Assembly: GCF_003999375.1 (NCBI RefSeq)
Contig: NZ_RJLC01000015.1
Location: 1 to 64,000 of the forward strand
Direction: 5' to 3'
DNA from: Pseudidiomarina mangrovi
GTDB taxonomy: Bacteria; Pseudomonadota; Gammaproteobacteria; Enterobacterales; Alteromonadaceae
DNA length: 64,000 nt
The notes beneath the pieces were generated by a model, which was given only the letters and a program-made list of their open reading frames with translations, was not told where the DNA came from and did no database searches. The position numbers and the translations under genes were made by a program. Positions 11,564 through 21,152 of this stretch are shown here, in pieces (position 1 is the first letter of the stretch; each line of letters starts with the position of its first letter).

Positions 11564-12188
11564 GCGCCGTGATTACGAACAAGGGCAGCTGCGCCGCAGT
11601 CAGCTGCCAGCCAATCCGTTTGAGTTGTTTGCTGAGTGGTTTAAGCAATCACAAGCGCAAGCTAATTCACCAGACCCGACGGCTTTCACACTAGCTACGG
11701 TTGGCACGGATGGGCAGCCGCACCAGCGCATTGTGCTGCTGAAGCAAGTAGATGCCACCGGCTTGGTGTTTTTTACCAATTATCAAAGTCAAAAGGGGCA
11801 AGACCTAGCCGCTAACCCGCTGGCGTCGATGCACTTTGCTTGGTTGAATCTTGAACGGCAAATCAAAATTGAGGGTCGCGTAGAGAAGCTCGATACGGCG
11901 GTCAGTACTGATTATTTTGCTAGCCGCCCGCGTGGCAGCCAGCTTGGTGCGCATACCTCAGCACAAAGCCAACCCATTGCTAACCGCGAACAACTGGAAG
12001 CGCGCTATCACCAATTAAGTGCGGAATTTGAAGGCCAGGAGATCCCCAAACCCGAGCATTGGGGTGGCTATCGCGTGGTGCCGAGCTTATTTGAGTTCTG
12101 GCAAGGCGGCCGCTATCGCTTACACGACCGCTTTAGCTACCGCCGTAGCAGTGACACTGAGTGGCACATTGAGCGGCTACAACCCTGA
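11547..12188 (+). CDS. pdxH: Pyridoxamine 5'-phosphate oxidase
   Basis: FMN enzyme that oxidises pyridoxine or pyridoxamine 5'-phosphate to pyridoxal 5'-phosphate. Length (213 aa) and motifs fit PdxH: NPFELFAEW, RIVLLK, FFTNYQSQKG, the conserved SRPRGSQLGAH-type segment and the C-terminal FEFWQGGRYRLHDRF. A TTG three bases upstream is in frame, but the ATG at 11547 sits behind GAGG. It overlaps the end of the amidohydrolase gene by 17 bp, and its stop overlaps the convergent Ldh-family gene by 12 bp. Confidence 0.95.
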   Translation: MKLHDERRDYEQGQLRRSQLPANPFELFAEWFKQSQAQANSPDPTAFTLATVGTDGQPHQRIVLLKQVDATGLVFFTNYQSQKGQDLAANPLASMHFAWLNLERQIKIEGRVEKLDTAVSTDYFASRPRGSQLGAHTSAQSQPIANREQLEARYHQLSAEFEGQEIPKPEHWGGYRVVPSLFEFWQGGRYRLHDRFSYRRSSDTEWHIERLQP

Positions 12189-13244
12189 TGGCAGCGGCGT
12201 GTGGTACTGCTCTGCACACCACTGTAATTGCTTGATTATGGCAGCACTGTAGCTGATACCCTGCTGCAGTTGCTGCTCACGCAGCGCCAACGCACCACTA
12301 CCCGGTACACGTACCGGCTGCGACGGGTCAATCGGCGTTGCCGCGCACATACCGTCAACCAAGGCCTGTGCCTGCTGTTTAAAGCCTTCACTATCGCCCA
12401 GCGCGGCGGGATCGACCACCTGCACCCATACGGTATTGGCATCGCCATCGCTGCGCGCTTGGTGACGCCCATATTGACTCAGGGCCAGCGTCCATAGCTC
12501 GCTATACAAATTAAGCCCAGTGCCTTTGTAACCTAAATCTGCGCCGCCCAGTGGCGCCAATACACTGGCTGGATCAGCAAGAAAAGTACGGGCATCAGCG
12601 GTGTAATCACCAGCTGCGGTGATAAGCGCCGGAAATGGTAACGGCTTACCCTCGGCAATAGCCGTACGAACCTTACCCGCTGCCAGCATCGATAAACTGA
12701 CATCAAACAACACCGGTTGTGAGCTGGTGGGCACGCCGATCGCCAGTGGATTGGGCGAAAACCATGCAGACTTACCGCCAAATGGTGCCACCGCTTGCTG
12801 TGCCGGGGTAGCGCACATGATCTGTACCATCATGCCCGCCGCAGTGGCTTGCTCTAAATATACCACCAAGGCCGCCACGTGCTGGGTGCGTCGCATTACC
12901 ACGGTGCCAGTACCATAATCAACTGCCATGGCCATAGCCCGCGCTACCGCCATGGGCATGGTATGTAAGCCTGGCAAAAAGTCGGCGTCCCACAGTTCAA
13001 TAGCGGCACGGCCGGATACCCGCCGCGGCTCGCCCTGCCCTTTGCTTAAGCCTTGGCTTAAACAGCTGAGGTTATAGCGTAAGCGAATCAAACCATGGGT
13101 GCGAAAGCCCATTAAATCAGCGGCCACCAGATGCTTGGCAATATTTGCCGCCACTGCCGTGCTAGCGCCGGCCTGTTCGGCACACTGTTGTGCCCAGGCA
13201 GTGATGGCTGGGGCCTCAAATCGCGACATTTTTACCTCACTCAT
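12177..13244 (-). CDS. Ldh-family (malate/L-lactate-type) oxidoreductase
   Basis: A 355-aa member of the Ldh_2 family of NAD(P)-dependent dehydrogenases for 2-hydroxy or delta-1-imino acids, unrelated to classical Rossmann LDH. Family features seen are AADLMGFRTHGLIRL near the N-terminus (with the catalytic-type His), GKSAWFSPNPLAIGVP for cofactor binding, and GADLGYKGTGLNLYSELW. Known relatives act on malate, ureidoglycolate, 2,3-diketogulonate or piperideine-2-carboxylate, so the substrate is open. The ATG at 13244 or 13229 could be the start. It is divergent from pfkA over about 70 bp. Confidence 0.82.
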   Translation of the reverse strand: MSEVKMSRFEAPAITAWAQQCAEQAGASTAVAANIAKHLVAADLMGFRTHGLIRLRYNLSCLSQGLSKGQGEPRRVSGRAAIELWDADFLPGLHTMPMAVARAMAMAVDYGTGTVVMRRTQHVAALVVYLEQATAAGMMVQIMCATPAQQAVAPFGGKSAWFSPNPLAIGVPTSSQPVLFDVSLSMLAAGKVRTAIAEGKPLPFPALITAAGDYTADARTFLADPASVLAPLGGADLGYKGTGLNLYSELWTLALSQYGRHQARSDGDANTVWVQVVDPAALGDSEGFKQQAQALVDGMCAATPIDPSQPVRVPGSGALALREQQLQQGISYSAAIIKQLQWCAEQYHTPLPSGL

Positions 13245-13315
13245 ACCCTTGTCTACTTGTTATTAGCCATGACTCCGTTAAGCTTAACAGACAACGACAA
13301 AGAGGAGTACGGTTG

Positions 13316-14344
13316 GTGTCGGAACAAAAACAACCATCACGGATAGCGGTGCTCACCAGTGGCGGTGATGCACCCGGAATGAATGCCGCGTTACGCGCGG
13401 TGGTTTTAGCCGCAGAACATTATGGATTAGAAGTGATCGCCTTTAAGCATGGCTACCAAGGCCTGCTCGAAAATGACTGGATGCCCATGCGGGCAGCCGA
13501 TGTGCAACATATTTTGCAGTATTCCGGCACCATCATTAAAAGTGCCCGCTGCGCCCGCTTTAAAGAAGTAGAAGCGGCGCAAGAAGCGGCTGCAGTACTC
13601 AATCAGCACCACATAGACGGGCTGGTGGTGATTGGTGGCGATGGCTCTTTTCGCGGCGCTGAACATCTTGCCAACCATTGGCAGGGACAGATTATTGGCG
13701 TGCCCGGCACTATCGACAACGACTTATTTGGCACCGACGCCACTATTGGCTTTACCACCGCAGTGGCCATTGCCATGGACGCCCTGGATAAAATTCGTGA
13801 TACCGCCGACGCCATGGACCGTATCTTCATTGTTGAAGTGATGGGCCGCCATGCCGGCTTTATCGGCCTCAATAGCGGGGTTGCCGCCGGTGCCGAGCGA
13901 ATGATTTTACCAGAGTTGCAAAAAGATAAACCGCTCACTATCGAGGCTATCGTCAAGCACATCGAACGGGTCAAAGTAGTGCGTGGCGATGGCAGCTACG
14001 TGATGGTGCTGAGTGAACATCAATGGCCAGGCGGCGCGGTAGCGCTAGCCGAGCAATTAGAAGCGCAGCACGGCCTGCCCTGCCGGCCATGTTTATTGGG
14101 CCACATTCAACGCGGCGGTGCGCCAGCACCGGCTGACCGCATTATCGCCTCAGAGCTTGGGGTGCATGCGGTGGAGCTGATTTTACAGGGGCAATCGCGA
14201 GTGATGGCTGGCCTGCAGGCCAACCAATTAGTGGCAATACCACTGGTTGACACCTGGACCAAGAAAAACCCACTGAATGCCAATTTACTGCGCATTTCAC
14301 AAGACATTTTTAACCCAGTGAAAAAGCCATCGAATAAACATTGA
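13316..14344 (+). CDS. pfkA: ATP-dependent 6-phosphofructokinase
   Basis: Glycolytic phosphorylation of fructose 6-phosphate. Motifs are TSGGDAPGMNAA (ATP loop), IGGDGSFRGA, PGTIDNDLFGTD (catalytic Asp) and MGRHAGFI. Gly in GGDGS and Gly (not Lys) in PGTIDND indicate ATP and not pyrophosphate as donor. Both a TTG (13313) and GTG (13316) start are possible; GTG is chosen because AGAGGAG ends about 8 nt before it. A clear terminator follows. Length (342 aa) is slightly above E. coli PfkA (320 aa), with the extra residues at the C-terminus. Confidence 0.94.
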   Translation: MSEQKQPSRIAVLTSGGDAPGMNAALRAVVLAAEHYGLEVIAFKHGYQGLLENDWMPMRAADVQHILQYSGTIIKSARCARFKEVEAAQEAAAVLNQHHIDGLVVIGGDGSFRGAEHLANHWQGQIIGVPGTIDNDLFGTDATIGFTTAVAIAMDALDKIRDTADAMDRIFIVEVMGRHAGFIGLNSGVAAGAERMILPELQKDKPLTIEAIVKHIERVKVVRGDGSYVMVLSEHQWPGGAVALAEQLEAQHGLPCRPCLLGHIQRGGAPAPADRIIASELGVHAVELILQGQSRVMAGLQANQLVAIPLVDTWTKKNPLNANLLRISQDIFNPVKKPSNKH

Positions 14345-14359
14345 AATGCTAGAATTTTA

Positions 14360-14395
14360 GGCGCATTCAGCAGATAATATGCGCCCTTATTTTTT
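14360..14395 (+). terminator. Terminator after pfkA
   Basis: Stem GGCGCAT/ATGCGCC (14360-14366 with 14379-14385), a 12-nt loop, then CTTATTTTTT. It stops pfkA transcription 16 bp past the stop codon and 30 bp ahead of speB. Confidence 0.75.
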
Positions 14396-14424
14396 CGCCA
14401 GCAGAATGATGGAGGTGACTGACT

Positions 14425-15360
14425 TTGAGCCAGCATCAAGCCAAACAAATTACCGCTTTACCGGTTGCCGTAGACGCGCCGGTTCGTGAGTTCTTCGGTG
14501 CCAGCACCGAAGCCGCCATTTTTGCCAACGCCACGCACATGATTGGCTTTGGTTTTGATGGCACCGCGTGTTTTCGTAAAGGCACTCGCAACGGCCCAGA
14601 TGGCCTGCGGGCAGTATCCGAAGACATCGAATCGTACTCACCGTATTTAGATGCCGATCTGTATGATCATACCTTTTACGACCTTGGTAACTTGTCACTT
14701 GGCAGCAGCGATGACATTGAAGCTCAATGGCAGCACGCCACCGACCAATTTAGCGCTATTTTTGATGGGCTAAATTTGCCGGCTGATAACATTCGGGTAC
14801 TGACCTTAGGCGGTGAACACTCTATTTCGTATGCGCCTATTCGTACCTATTTGCAGCAATACCCTGAATTAGTGGTGTTGCACCTAGACGCGCACGCCGA
14901 TTTGCGTGATGGCTTCTTGGGCTATCATTACTCGCATGCATCTATTATTCGTCGCGCGCTGGACCATTTTGGCCCAGGCCATCAACTGATCCAATACGGC
15001 ATCCGCTCAGGTACCCGCGAAGAATATCAATTCATGAAAGAGCACGGCACCGTGCGTACGTCACGTAAAGACTTTTTGGATAGCGTCGCCGCTATTCCAG
15101 CTGATCGCCCTATCTATCTGACGCTTGATCTGGACTACTTTGACCCAGCATTCTTGCCAGGTACCGGTACCCCAGAGCCAGGTGGCGAAGACTTCCACTC
15201 CTACGTGAGCCTGATGAAGTTACTGCGCGGTAAAAACTTGGTTGGCGCCGATGTGGTGGAGTTGTCCCCTGACATTGACCCAACCGGCAACTCTGATGTG
15301 TTTGCGGCCAAGATTGTCCGTGAGCTATTGATTATTTTGAACGAAAAAGGCTCACGCTAA
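14425..15360 (+). CDS. speB: Agmatinase
   Basis: Mn2+ ureohydrolase converting agmatine to putrescine and urea. Three metal-binding motifs are intact: GGEHS (129-133), DAHAD (155-159) and DLDYFD (235-240). The frame opens at a TTG (14425) behind a strong GGAGGTGA; no nearby ATG fits. The stop overlaps the speA ATG by one base (TAATG), so both enzymes come from one transcript and act in sequence, SpeA first. Other ureohydrolases (arginase, guanidinobutyrase) share these motifs, but pairing with speA makes agmatinase the best call. Confidence 0.92.
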   Translation: MSQHQAKQITALPVAVDAPVREFFGASTEAAIFANATHMIGFGFDGTACFRKGTRNGPDGLRAVSEDIESYSPYLDADLYDHTFYDLGNLSLGSSDDIEAQWQHATDQFSAIFDGLNLPADNIRVLTLGGEHSISYAPIRTYLQQYPELVVLHLDAHADLRDGFLGYHYSHASIIRRALDHFGPGHQLIQYGIRSGTREEYQFMKEHGTVRTSRKDFLDSVAAIPADRPIYLTLDLDYFDPAFLPGTGTPEPGGEDFHSYVSLMKLLRGKNLVGADVVELSPDIDPTGNSDVFAAKIVRELLIILNEKGSR

Positions 15361-17270
15361 TGACTAATCCATGGACTATCGAAGACGCCGAAGAACTCTA
15401 CGGCGTGAAGCGCTGGGGCGCTGGATACTTCTCCATTGGTGAAAATGGCAGCATTCAAATTGCGCCGAATCATCGCCAGCCAGACGTCACCATCGATATG
15501 AAAGAAGTGGTGGATGAAATCATTGCCGAAGGCATTCAATTGCCCGCGGTTATTCGTTTTCACGATATCTTGCGCTCGCAAGTTGAGATCTTGAACGAAA
15601 CCTTCGCCAAAACCATTGCCGATGCCAATTATGAAGGCCGCTACGTAGGCGTGTTCCCGATTAAAGTGAACCAAATGCGCGAAGTGGTGGAAGAAATCAT
15701 TGATGCCGGCGAACCCTACGACTATGGCCTCGAAGCTGGCTCGAAGCCTGAACTGATGGCGGTATTAGCGTACAACGAGAACCCGCGCGCACTGACTATT
15801 CTGAATGGCTACAAAGACGAAGATTATCTGACCCTCGCCCTACTGGGCCGGCAGTTACGCCGCAAGATCATCATCGTGATTGAAAAGTTCTCAGAACTGG
15901 AAATGCTGATCCCATTGTCGAAAAAACTGGGCGTAGAGCCGATCATTGGTTTGCGCAGCAAAATGATGGTGCGCAGCTCAGGTAAATGGGCTGGCTCAAG
16001 TGGCGAGCGCGCTAAATTTGGCCTCAGCATTACCGAAATTCTCAATATCATTGAATTGCTCAAGCAAGAGAATATGCTGCATTGCGCCAAGCTGCTGCAC
16101 TTCCATATTGGTAGTCAGTTGGCCGATATCCGCAAAATCAAAGAAGCAGTCTCTGAAGGCGCGCGCTTGTACGCCAAGCTGATTCAAATGGGTGTAGAAC
16201 TGGAATACCTCGACATTGGTGGCGGCCTCGGCATCGACTACGACGGTACCAGCTCTACCACCGACTCATCGCGCAACTATTCCACTGAAGAATACGTGGC
16301 CGACGTGGTGTACGGGGTGAAGCAGATTTGTGATTTAGAAAATGTCCCGCACCCGAACCTAGTGAGCGAGAGTGGCCGTGCTATTACCGCCCACCACAGT
16401 TGTGTGGTGACCAACATTGTTGGTGAAATCAAAAACACCGGTGCCAAGTTTGATATCAGCGCCAGTAGCGGTGAGCACATTCTGGTGAGCAACATGCGTG
16501 AGTTGGTCAACGCGGCCGACACCATGCACCCGCAAGAACGCTACAACGACGCCGCATCATTCAAGCAAAGCGCCTATGAAGCGTTCAAGCTGGGTATTTT
16601 GTCACTAGAAGAAATGGCCAAGCTCGACACCATGTATTGGCAGATCTTAACCGAGATCCACCACTCACTCGACCGCGAGTCATTCGTGTTCCAAGAGCTG
16701 GAAGAACTTGAAGATATGTTGGCCAGCCAATACCTGTGTAACTTCTCGATCTTCCAATCTGCGGCTGATACCTGGGCGATTGGCCAAGTACTGCCGATTG
16801 TACCTATTACCCGCCTTGACGAGCGCCCAGCGGTGCGTTGTTCAATTGTCGATATCACCTGCGACAGCGACGGTAAACTGAGCAAATACATTGAAGGCAC
16901 TGAAATCAGCGATAACATTCCTATGCATACCCTGCGCAAAGGCGAAGAGTATCACGTGGGCATGTTCTTAACCGGCGCCTACCAAGACGTTATGGGCGAT
17001 ATGCATAACCTGTTTGGGCGTTTAACCGAGGTGCATATCTACTCGCACGACGACGAACCAGGTGATTTTTATATCGAAGAGGTGGTTCCAGGCACTTCTG
17101 CCGAGAAAGTGCTCGAAACCATGCAATATAACACCGATTTTATGGCTAAAACGGTGAAGAAATGCATTGATCGTGAAGTGCGTAAAGGCACCATCGCACC
17201 CCGTGAAGGCGTGCGCTGGACCGACTATTACGAGAAGTGTTTAGCCGGTTCTACCTACTTAAAAGTGTAA
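15360..17270 (+). CDS. speA: Biosynthetic arginine decarboxylase
   Basis: PLP enzyme of fold type III that makes agmatine from arginine. At 636 aa it has the family length. The PLP Lys is K102 in VFPIKVNQMREVV; GGGLGIDYDG for phosphate binding is present, and the C-terminal ENPQQ-type tail region FMAKTVKKCIDREVRKG matches the tetrameric biosynthetic ADC. Together with speB it forms a complete arginine-to-putrescine route. No antizyme-like or attenuation element is seen upstream. Confidence 0.96.
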   Translation: MTNPWTIEDAEELYGVKRWGAGYFSIGENGSIQIAPNHRQPDVTIDMKEVVDEIIAEGIQLPAVIRFHDILRSQVEILNETFAKTIADANYEGRYVGVFPIKVNQMREVVEEIIDAGEPYDYGLEAGSKPELMAVLAYNENPRALTILNGYKDEDYLTLALLGRQLRRKIIIVIEKFSELEMLIPLSKKLGVEPIIGLRSKMMVRSSGKWAGSSGERAKFGLSITEILNIIELLKQENMLHCAKLLHFHIGSQLADIRKIKEAVSEGARLYAKLIQMGVELEYLDIGGGLGIDYDGTSSTTDSSRNYSTEEYVADVVYGVKQICDLENVPHPNLVSESGRAITAHHSCVVTNIVGEIKNTGAKFDISASSGEHILVSNMRELVNAADTMHPQERYNDAASFKQSAYEAFKLGILSLEEMAKLDTMYWQILTEIHHSLDRESFVFQELEELEDMLASQYLCNFSIFQSAADTWAIGQVLPIVPITRLDERPAVRCSIVDITCDSDGKLSKYIEGTEISDNIPMHTLRKGEEYHVGMFLTGAYQDVMGDMHNLFGRLTEVHIYSHDDEPGDFYIEEVVPGTSAEKVLETMQYNTDFMAKTVKKCIDREVRKGTIAPREGVRWTDYYEKCLAGSTYLKV

Positions 17271-17326
17271 AACTAGCAAAACTGCGTATTTCCTGAGCAA
17301 ACGGTACAAAACCGCAAAAAAAGCGG

Positions 17327-17356
17327 TTGACTCACACCGCAAAAACTCGTTTAATA
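17327..17356 (+). promoter_or_regulatory. Promoter of tRNA-Phe gene
   Basis: TTGACT (17327-17332), an 18-bp spacer and TTAATA (17351-17356), placed so that transcription would begin about at the tRNA 5' end. The discriminator (CGCACCG) is GC-rich as in stable-RNA promoters. Confidence 0.5.
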
Positions 17357-17365
17357 CGCACCGAC

Positions 17366-17441
17366 GCCCAGATAGCTCAGTTGGTAGAGCAGGGGATTGA
17401 AAATCCCCGTGTCGGTGGTTCGATTCCGCCTCTGGGCACCA
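17366..17441 (+). tRNA. tRNA-Phe (anticodon GAA)
   Basis: A 76-nt cloverleaf. The acceptor stem GCCCAGA pairs with TCTGGGC (17431-17437), the D-arm has AGCTCAGTTGGTAGAGC, the anticodon stem GGGGA/TCCCC encloses GAA at 17399-17401, and the T-arm has GGTTCGATTCC. Discriminator A and the CCA end (17439-17441) are encoded. It decodes UUC and UUU. Confidence 0.97.
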
Positions 17442-17451
17442 TTATTCGAGA

Positions 17452-17480
17452 AGCCTCGCAAGCAATTGCGGGGCTTTTTT
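17452..17480 (+). terminator. Terminator after tRNA-Phe
   Basis: Stem 17452-17460 with 17467-17475 (AGCCTCGCA/TGCGGGGCT, one T-G pair), a 6-nt loop and a run of six T. It lies 11 nt past the tRNA, as expected for a single-tRNA unit. Confidence 0.85.
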
Positions 17481-17632
17481 CGTTGTGTGCTGCTGCACCA
17501 GATTTGTACCAGGCAGCCAATTCACTGCGCACCATGGCTGCTTTTGAGCTACGCTATGATCTAATCCCCAACACATTCCCTTTCTCTGCACTAATACCAT
17601 TTGGTTTCACCACTTAAAGGAGTGATGTCACC

Positions 17633-18285
17633 ATGAAAAAGTTATCCGGTTTATTCGTAGTATTATGTTTAGCTGGCTTGGCGCAGCCGAGCGTATTAGC
17701 GCAAGAAAGCAATAGCGCGCTGGTGCCGCTGCCGTCGCTTGACGACTTCACTAAGGGCAAAGACGGCTGGGCGTTTGGCCTAGGCGCTGGCATTGAATAC
17801 GAGTCAGCCTATGAAGGTTCCGATGAGTTTGGCTTTGAACTTGACCCAGCCGGTGCGGTGCAGTGGCGCAAAGGTGACGATATTTTTTACTTTGCTGGCG
17901 AAGCTATTGGCTGGATGGCCGCATTGTGGCTAGCGACGAAGGCAACTTGGGTATTTTTGGTATCGGCCGCAGATTTGGTGAACAAAACGATGGTACTGGC
18001 TCAGAGCTGGCATTAGTTGCGGTGTATCACGACAGTGACCGCGCTAATCGCGATTTTGGTATCAATGCCAGCCAAGCACTGGCGTCAGGCTTAGCTGAAA
18101 CCAACCTAAGCGGCGGTTTCCGCTCCATTGGTCTGCATTACAATTACCGTCATTATTACAACGACAACGTGCTGATCTTCGTGGAAGGTTTATTCGAGCG
18201 CTACGTGGGTGATGTGACCGACAGCCCGATTACCCGTAACGACTATGAAGCGGAATTAGGCATTGGCTTCGTGTATATCTTCTAA
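17633..18285 (+). pseudogene. MipA/OmpV-family outer-membrane protein, frameshifted
   Basis: The first frame (from ATG 17633, good AAGGAG site) gives a signal peptide ending near VLAQES and the start of a MipA/OmpV barrel, up to about DDIFYFAGEAIGW. Coding sense then continues in another frame with GRIVASDEGNLGIFG and runs to the expected C-terminus TDSPITRNDYEAELG...VYIF at 18285. The frame change falls close to 17914, where one missing base would join the parts as GW-x-GR. Read through, the protein would be about 217 aa, a little short for the family. MipA-type proteins are outer-membrane barrels, some acting as scaffolds for murein enzymes. It is either a recent pseudogene or a sequencing error. 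Confidence 0.75.
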
Positions 18286-18306
18286 GCGACGCGCTAAACG
18301 CAAAGC

Positions 18307-18336
18307 AAAAAAATGGGCGCTCAGCGCCCATTTTTT
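18307..18336. terminator. Bidirectional terminator between MipA-like gene and TonB receptor
   Basis: Stem GGGCGC/GCGCCC extended by A/T pairs, a 3-nt loop, seven A on the left and six T on the right. It serves both convergent genes. Confidence 0.85.
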
Positions 18337-18349
18337 ATCACAGCACAAA

Positions 18350-21079
18350 TTAGAACTCGTAGCTGTAGCTCAAACTAATCACCCGCCCTACTTCACGCGC
18401 TTGCACGGTCACGCCGCTTTGGGTTACGTCTTGATCTTCACCCAATAAGTTTTGCACCTTCAAGCTGACTTTTGAATTAAAGTCAGGATAGTAGTTATAG
18501 ACCAAGTCAAGTGATTGGAACGGTTGCTCGTAAGCATCGCCACGACCACCGATACCAGCCGCTAAGATACGCTCACCAAACACGTTGTAGACCAACGAGC
18601 TCGAATGATTGCCATTGGCAGAATCGTAGCTCAACTGGAAGTTCGCAACGTACTTAGAGTGACCTGTCATACGCTTGGTTGGATTGGTCAAGTTACCCGC
18701 TAGAGCTGGGTCAATGACAGCCTCTGAATCACTTAAGGTTAAGTTACCGGTGGTGAAGAAACCATCCGACAAATAGCCCAGGTCATGCAACCACTCAAAC
18801 TCAATACCATATACTTCAGCCGCTTCGCCGTTGACATAGTTCAGCGTGTATTCTTCGTCACCAACGCTTAATACCGACTCGATTGGACGCGAAATATCCT
18901 TATAGAACAGTGATGCCGTGTAGTTATCACCGTTGTCCATGTAATACTCAAAACGCGCATCGTAGTTCTTCATCGGGCTGCTTTGTAGGCCAGCACGACC
19001 AACGGTACGAATATCCGTGATTGGGTCGAAATACACTACTGGCACGGTTTCACGAATATCTGGGCGCACCACAGTTTCGGCATAACCGAAACGCAGCTGA
19101 TAATCTTCGCCGCCAATGTAGGTGAACGACAACGCCGGGTAGAAATCATCCTCAATGGTGGTACCGTTGAGAATGCGCTCTGGCGAATAGAAGGTTTCGA
19201 TATCAGTACGGTCAAAGATCAAGCTGGAGGTCGCTAAGCTGACTTGCTTGAACTCTTCCCACCGGATACCGCCGGCTAAACGCCAATTATCGTTGAGGTA
19301 AGCATCAAACGAGCCGTAATAGGCATCGATTTTCTGCACCGCAATATAATCATCCGCACCTGGCGCGGTTGGTTCGCGATACGACAACTCAAAGTTGTTA
19401 GCCGCAATGCGATCATCGGTTAAATACTGGGTCGCACCTAATACGTTGCTCAACGAGTCGCTGACCACAAAGTTCAGGCCTGAACCGTTATCCATGGCAA
19501 AGCGGTCGGTGGTGTAATAACGCGCTTTATCGGTAAAGTCATAACCGCCACGTAACTCAATATCCATACCCGCCACAGTGACTGGTAAAGAGAAGTTACC
19601 TGAGTACGATTTCACGTGATCTTCCATGTCCACGTATTGATACACCGCACGGTTATCATCGCCGGTTACGATGGTGCTTTGGTAGTTACCTTGGCCATCG
19701 TATAAGTCATCGAAGCGATACGAGATATCGGTTGGGATATCCGTTTCAGCGGTTGATTCAGTGTATTGCCAATCAAAGCCAATACCCCACCAATCTAAGA
19801 AGGTGTGCTGACCGCGGAACTGGTCGATATCCAAGGTACGCTCTTCGTAGCGGAAAGCGTGCTCACGGTTGGTCAAGCCAGTACCCACAATAGTCTTCAA
19901 GTTACTACCGTTCGGGCTTTGCATGATACCAAAATCAGACTCGCCTTCGGCATCAGCCAAGTACAGCTTGGTGTAGTTGATGCTGTGGGTATCGAGTTGA
20001 TAACCAACACTGAACACCCCATTCATGCGCTCAGTTTCGGTGGCTTTAGTGGTTTCAGCGATGGTGTTGTAGCACGAGTTCGCCAACTCTTCGAGAGTAT
20101 TCAGGGTAGTGGCACAGCCGGCTTGGGCATTTGGGCTCAATACCGCATTAGTACGCTTCGAGACATCCCACTTGGTGTCGTAGGCGCCGGCTAACAAGAA
20201 GCCGATGCTGCCACCAAAGAAATCTTCATCGAAGCTATTACCGATACTGGCTTTAATGCTGTAGTTCGGCGACAACGACTCTTCTTGCAAACCGATAGTA
20301 CGCGGCAGCGAGCGAGCCAGGCTTTGGTTAATAGCACGCGCTTGTTGACTCGCGGTAGCCTCGGCGTTATTGGTAAAACCATTGGTATCAATAATGTTAC
20401 GCAGGCTGAAATCGCCGCGATAACGCACAATCGCAGTACCGATATCCGCTGGGATACCCGCTTCGTTGCGGTTGTAGGTAAAACCATCACGAGCATTACT
20501 GTTCTGACCTACGCCAAGCTCAATATTGAACTCAAAATCTCGCGGCGCAGTTTTGGTGCGAATATCAATGTTACCGCCACCGAATGCTGCTGGCATAGCC
20601 GGTGAAAACACCTTCTGTACCGACATACTTTCAATAATCGATGATGGAATGATATCCAACGGAATAACGTTACGGGTTAAATCTGGGCTTGGAATGTTAG
20701 CGCCGTTTAAACGTGCGCTTGAATAACGCTCACCTAAGCCACGAACATAAACATACTTGCCGTCAACCAGGGTTAAACCAGTCACGCGGCGTAATGCCGA
20801 TGCCGCATCACCGTCGCCGGTACGGGCTAATTGTTCAGCACCTAAAATATCGGCAACGAACGCTTGATTACGACGTTCTTCAATAACCGCAGCAGCACTT
20901 CCTTGCAACCGTGTACCCGTTGTTACCACTTCTTCAATGGTATCGTCGAGCTGTTCCGTCTGCTCTGGGTCTTGCGTTTGTTGCGGTTGCTCAACTTGCT
21001 GAGCGTAGACTGAACTGCTTGCCAGCAGAGCTAAACTGACCGCTAATGCCAGCGGTTTGAGTTTATAATGAGTACTCAT
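18350..21079 (-). CDS. TonB-dependent outer-membrane receptor
   Basis: A 909-aa energy-coupled importer. The signal peptide ends at about VYAQQV. The TonB box region is followed by a plug domain (ADILGAEQLARTGDGDAASAL, VDGKYVYVRGLGERYSS, PSPDLTRNVIPLDIIP) and a 22-strand-type barrel ending in the aromatic SLSYSYEF. The N-terminal pattern belongs to the branch often found beside secreted beta-helix lipoproteins, and that partner lies directly upstream at 21153. The ATG at 21079 is chosen because GGAG is 6 nt before it; a TTG at 21085 is also open. The substrate is not known from sequence. The PHO-box-like site upstream of the operon suggests a phosphorus-related ligand (inference). Confidence 0.88.
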   Translation of the reverse strand: MSTHYKLKPLALAVSLALLASSSVYAQQVEQPQQTQDPEQTEQLDDTIEEVVTTGTRLQGSAAAVIEERRNQAFVADILGAEQLARTGDGDAASALRRVTGLTLVDGKYVYVRGLGERYSSARLNGANIPSPDLTRNVIPLDIIPSSIIESMSVQKVFSPAMPAAFGGGNIDIRTKTAPRDFEFNIELGVGQNSNARDGFTYNRNEAGIPADIGTAIVRYRGDFSLRNIIDTNGFTNNAEATASQQARAINQSLARSLPRTIGLQEESLSPNYSIKASIGNSFDEDFFGGSIGFLLAGAYDTKWDVSKRTNAVLSPNAQAGCATTLNTLEELANSCYNTIAETTKATETERMNGVFSVGYQLDTHSINYTKLYLADAEGESDFGIMQSPNGSNLKTIVGTGLTNREHAFRYEERTLDIDQFRGQHTFLDWWGIGFDWQYTESTAETDIPTDISYRFDDLYDGQGNYQSTIVTGDDNRAVYQYVDMEDHVKSYSGNFSLPVTVAGMDIELRGGYDFTDKARYYTTDRFAMDNGSGLNFVVSDSLSNVLGATQYLTDDRIAANNFELSYREPTAPGADDYIAVQKIDAYYGSFDAYLNDNWRLAGGIRWEEFKQVSLATSSLIFDRTDIETFYSPERILNGTTIEDDFYPALSFTYIGGEDYQLRFGYAETVVRPDIRETVPVVYFDPITDIRTVGRAGLQSSPMKNYDARFEYYMDNGDNYTASLFYKDISRPIESVLSVGDEEYTLNYVNGEAAEVYGIEFEWLHDLGYLSDGFFTTGNLTLSDSEAVIDPALAGNLTNPTKRMTGHSKYVANFQLSYDSANGNHSSSLVYNVFGERILAAGIGGRGDAYEQPFQSLDLVYNYYPDFNSKVSLKVQNLLGEDQDVTQSGVTVQAREVGRVISLSYSYEF

Positions 21080-21152
21080 GTGCAACTCCTGCGTTAAGTA
21101 AAGAGGTAGGTGGCACCTGCCACCTACCCTACGAGGGTTTTTGCTGGACTAA

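Noticed and set aside
17310-17328. Terminator after speA (AACCGC/GCGGTT hairpin)
   Set aside because: No T-run follows on the plus strand, and the right arm runs into the tRNA promoter; the role is unclear.
17327-17617. 96-codon plus-strand reading frame
   Set aside because: It covers the tRNA-Phe gene and its terminator; the peptide has no family character, so it is a by-product of RNA sequence.
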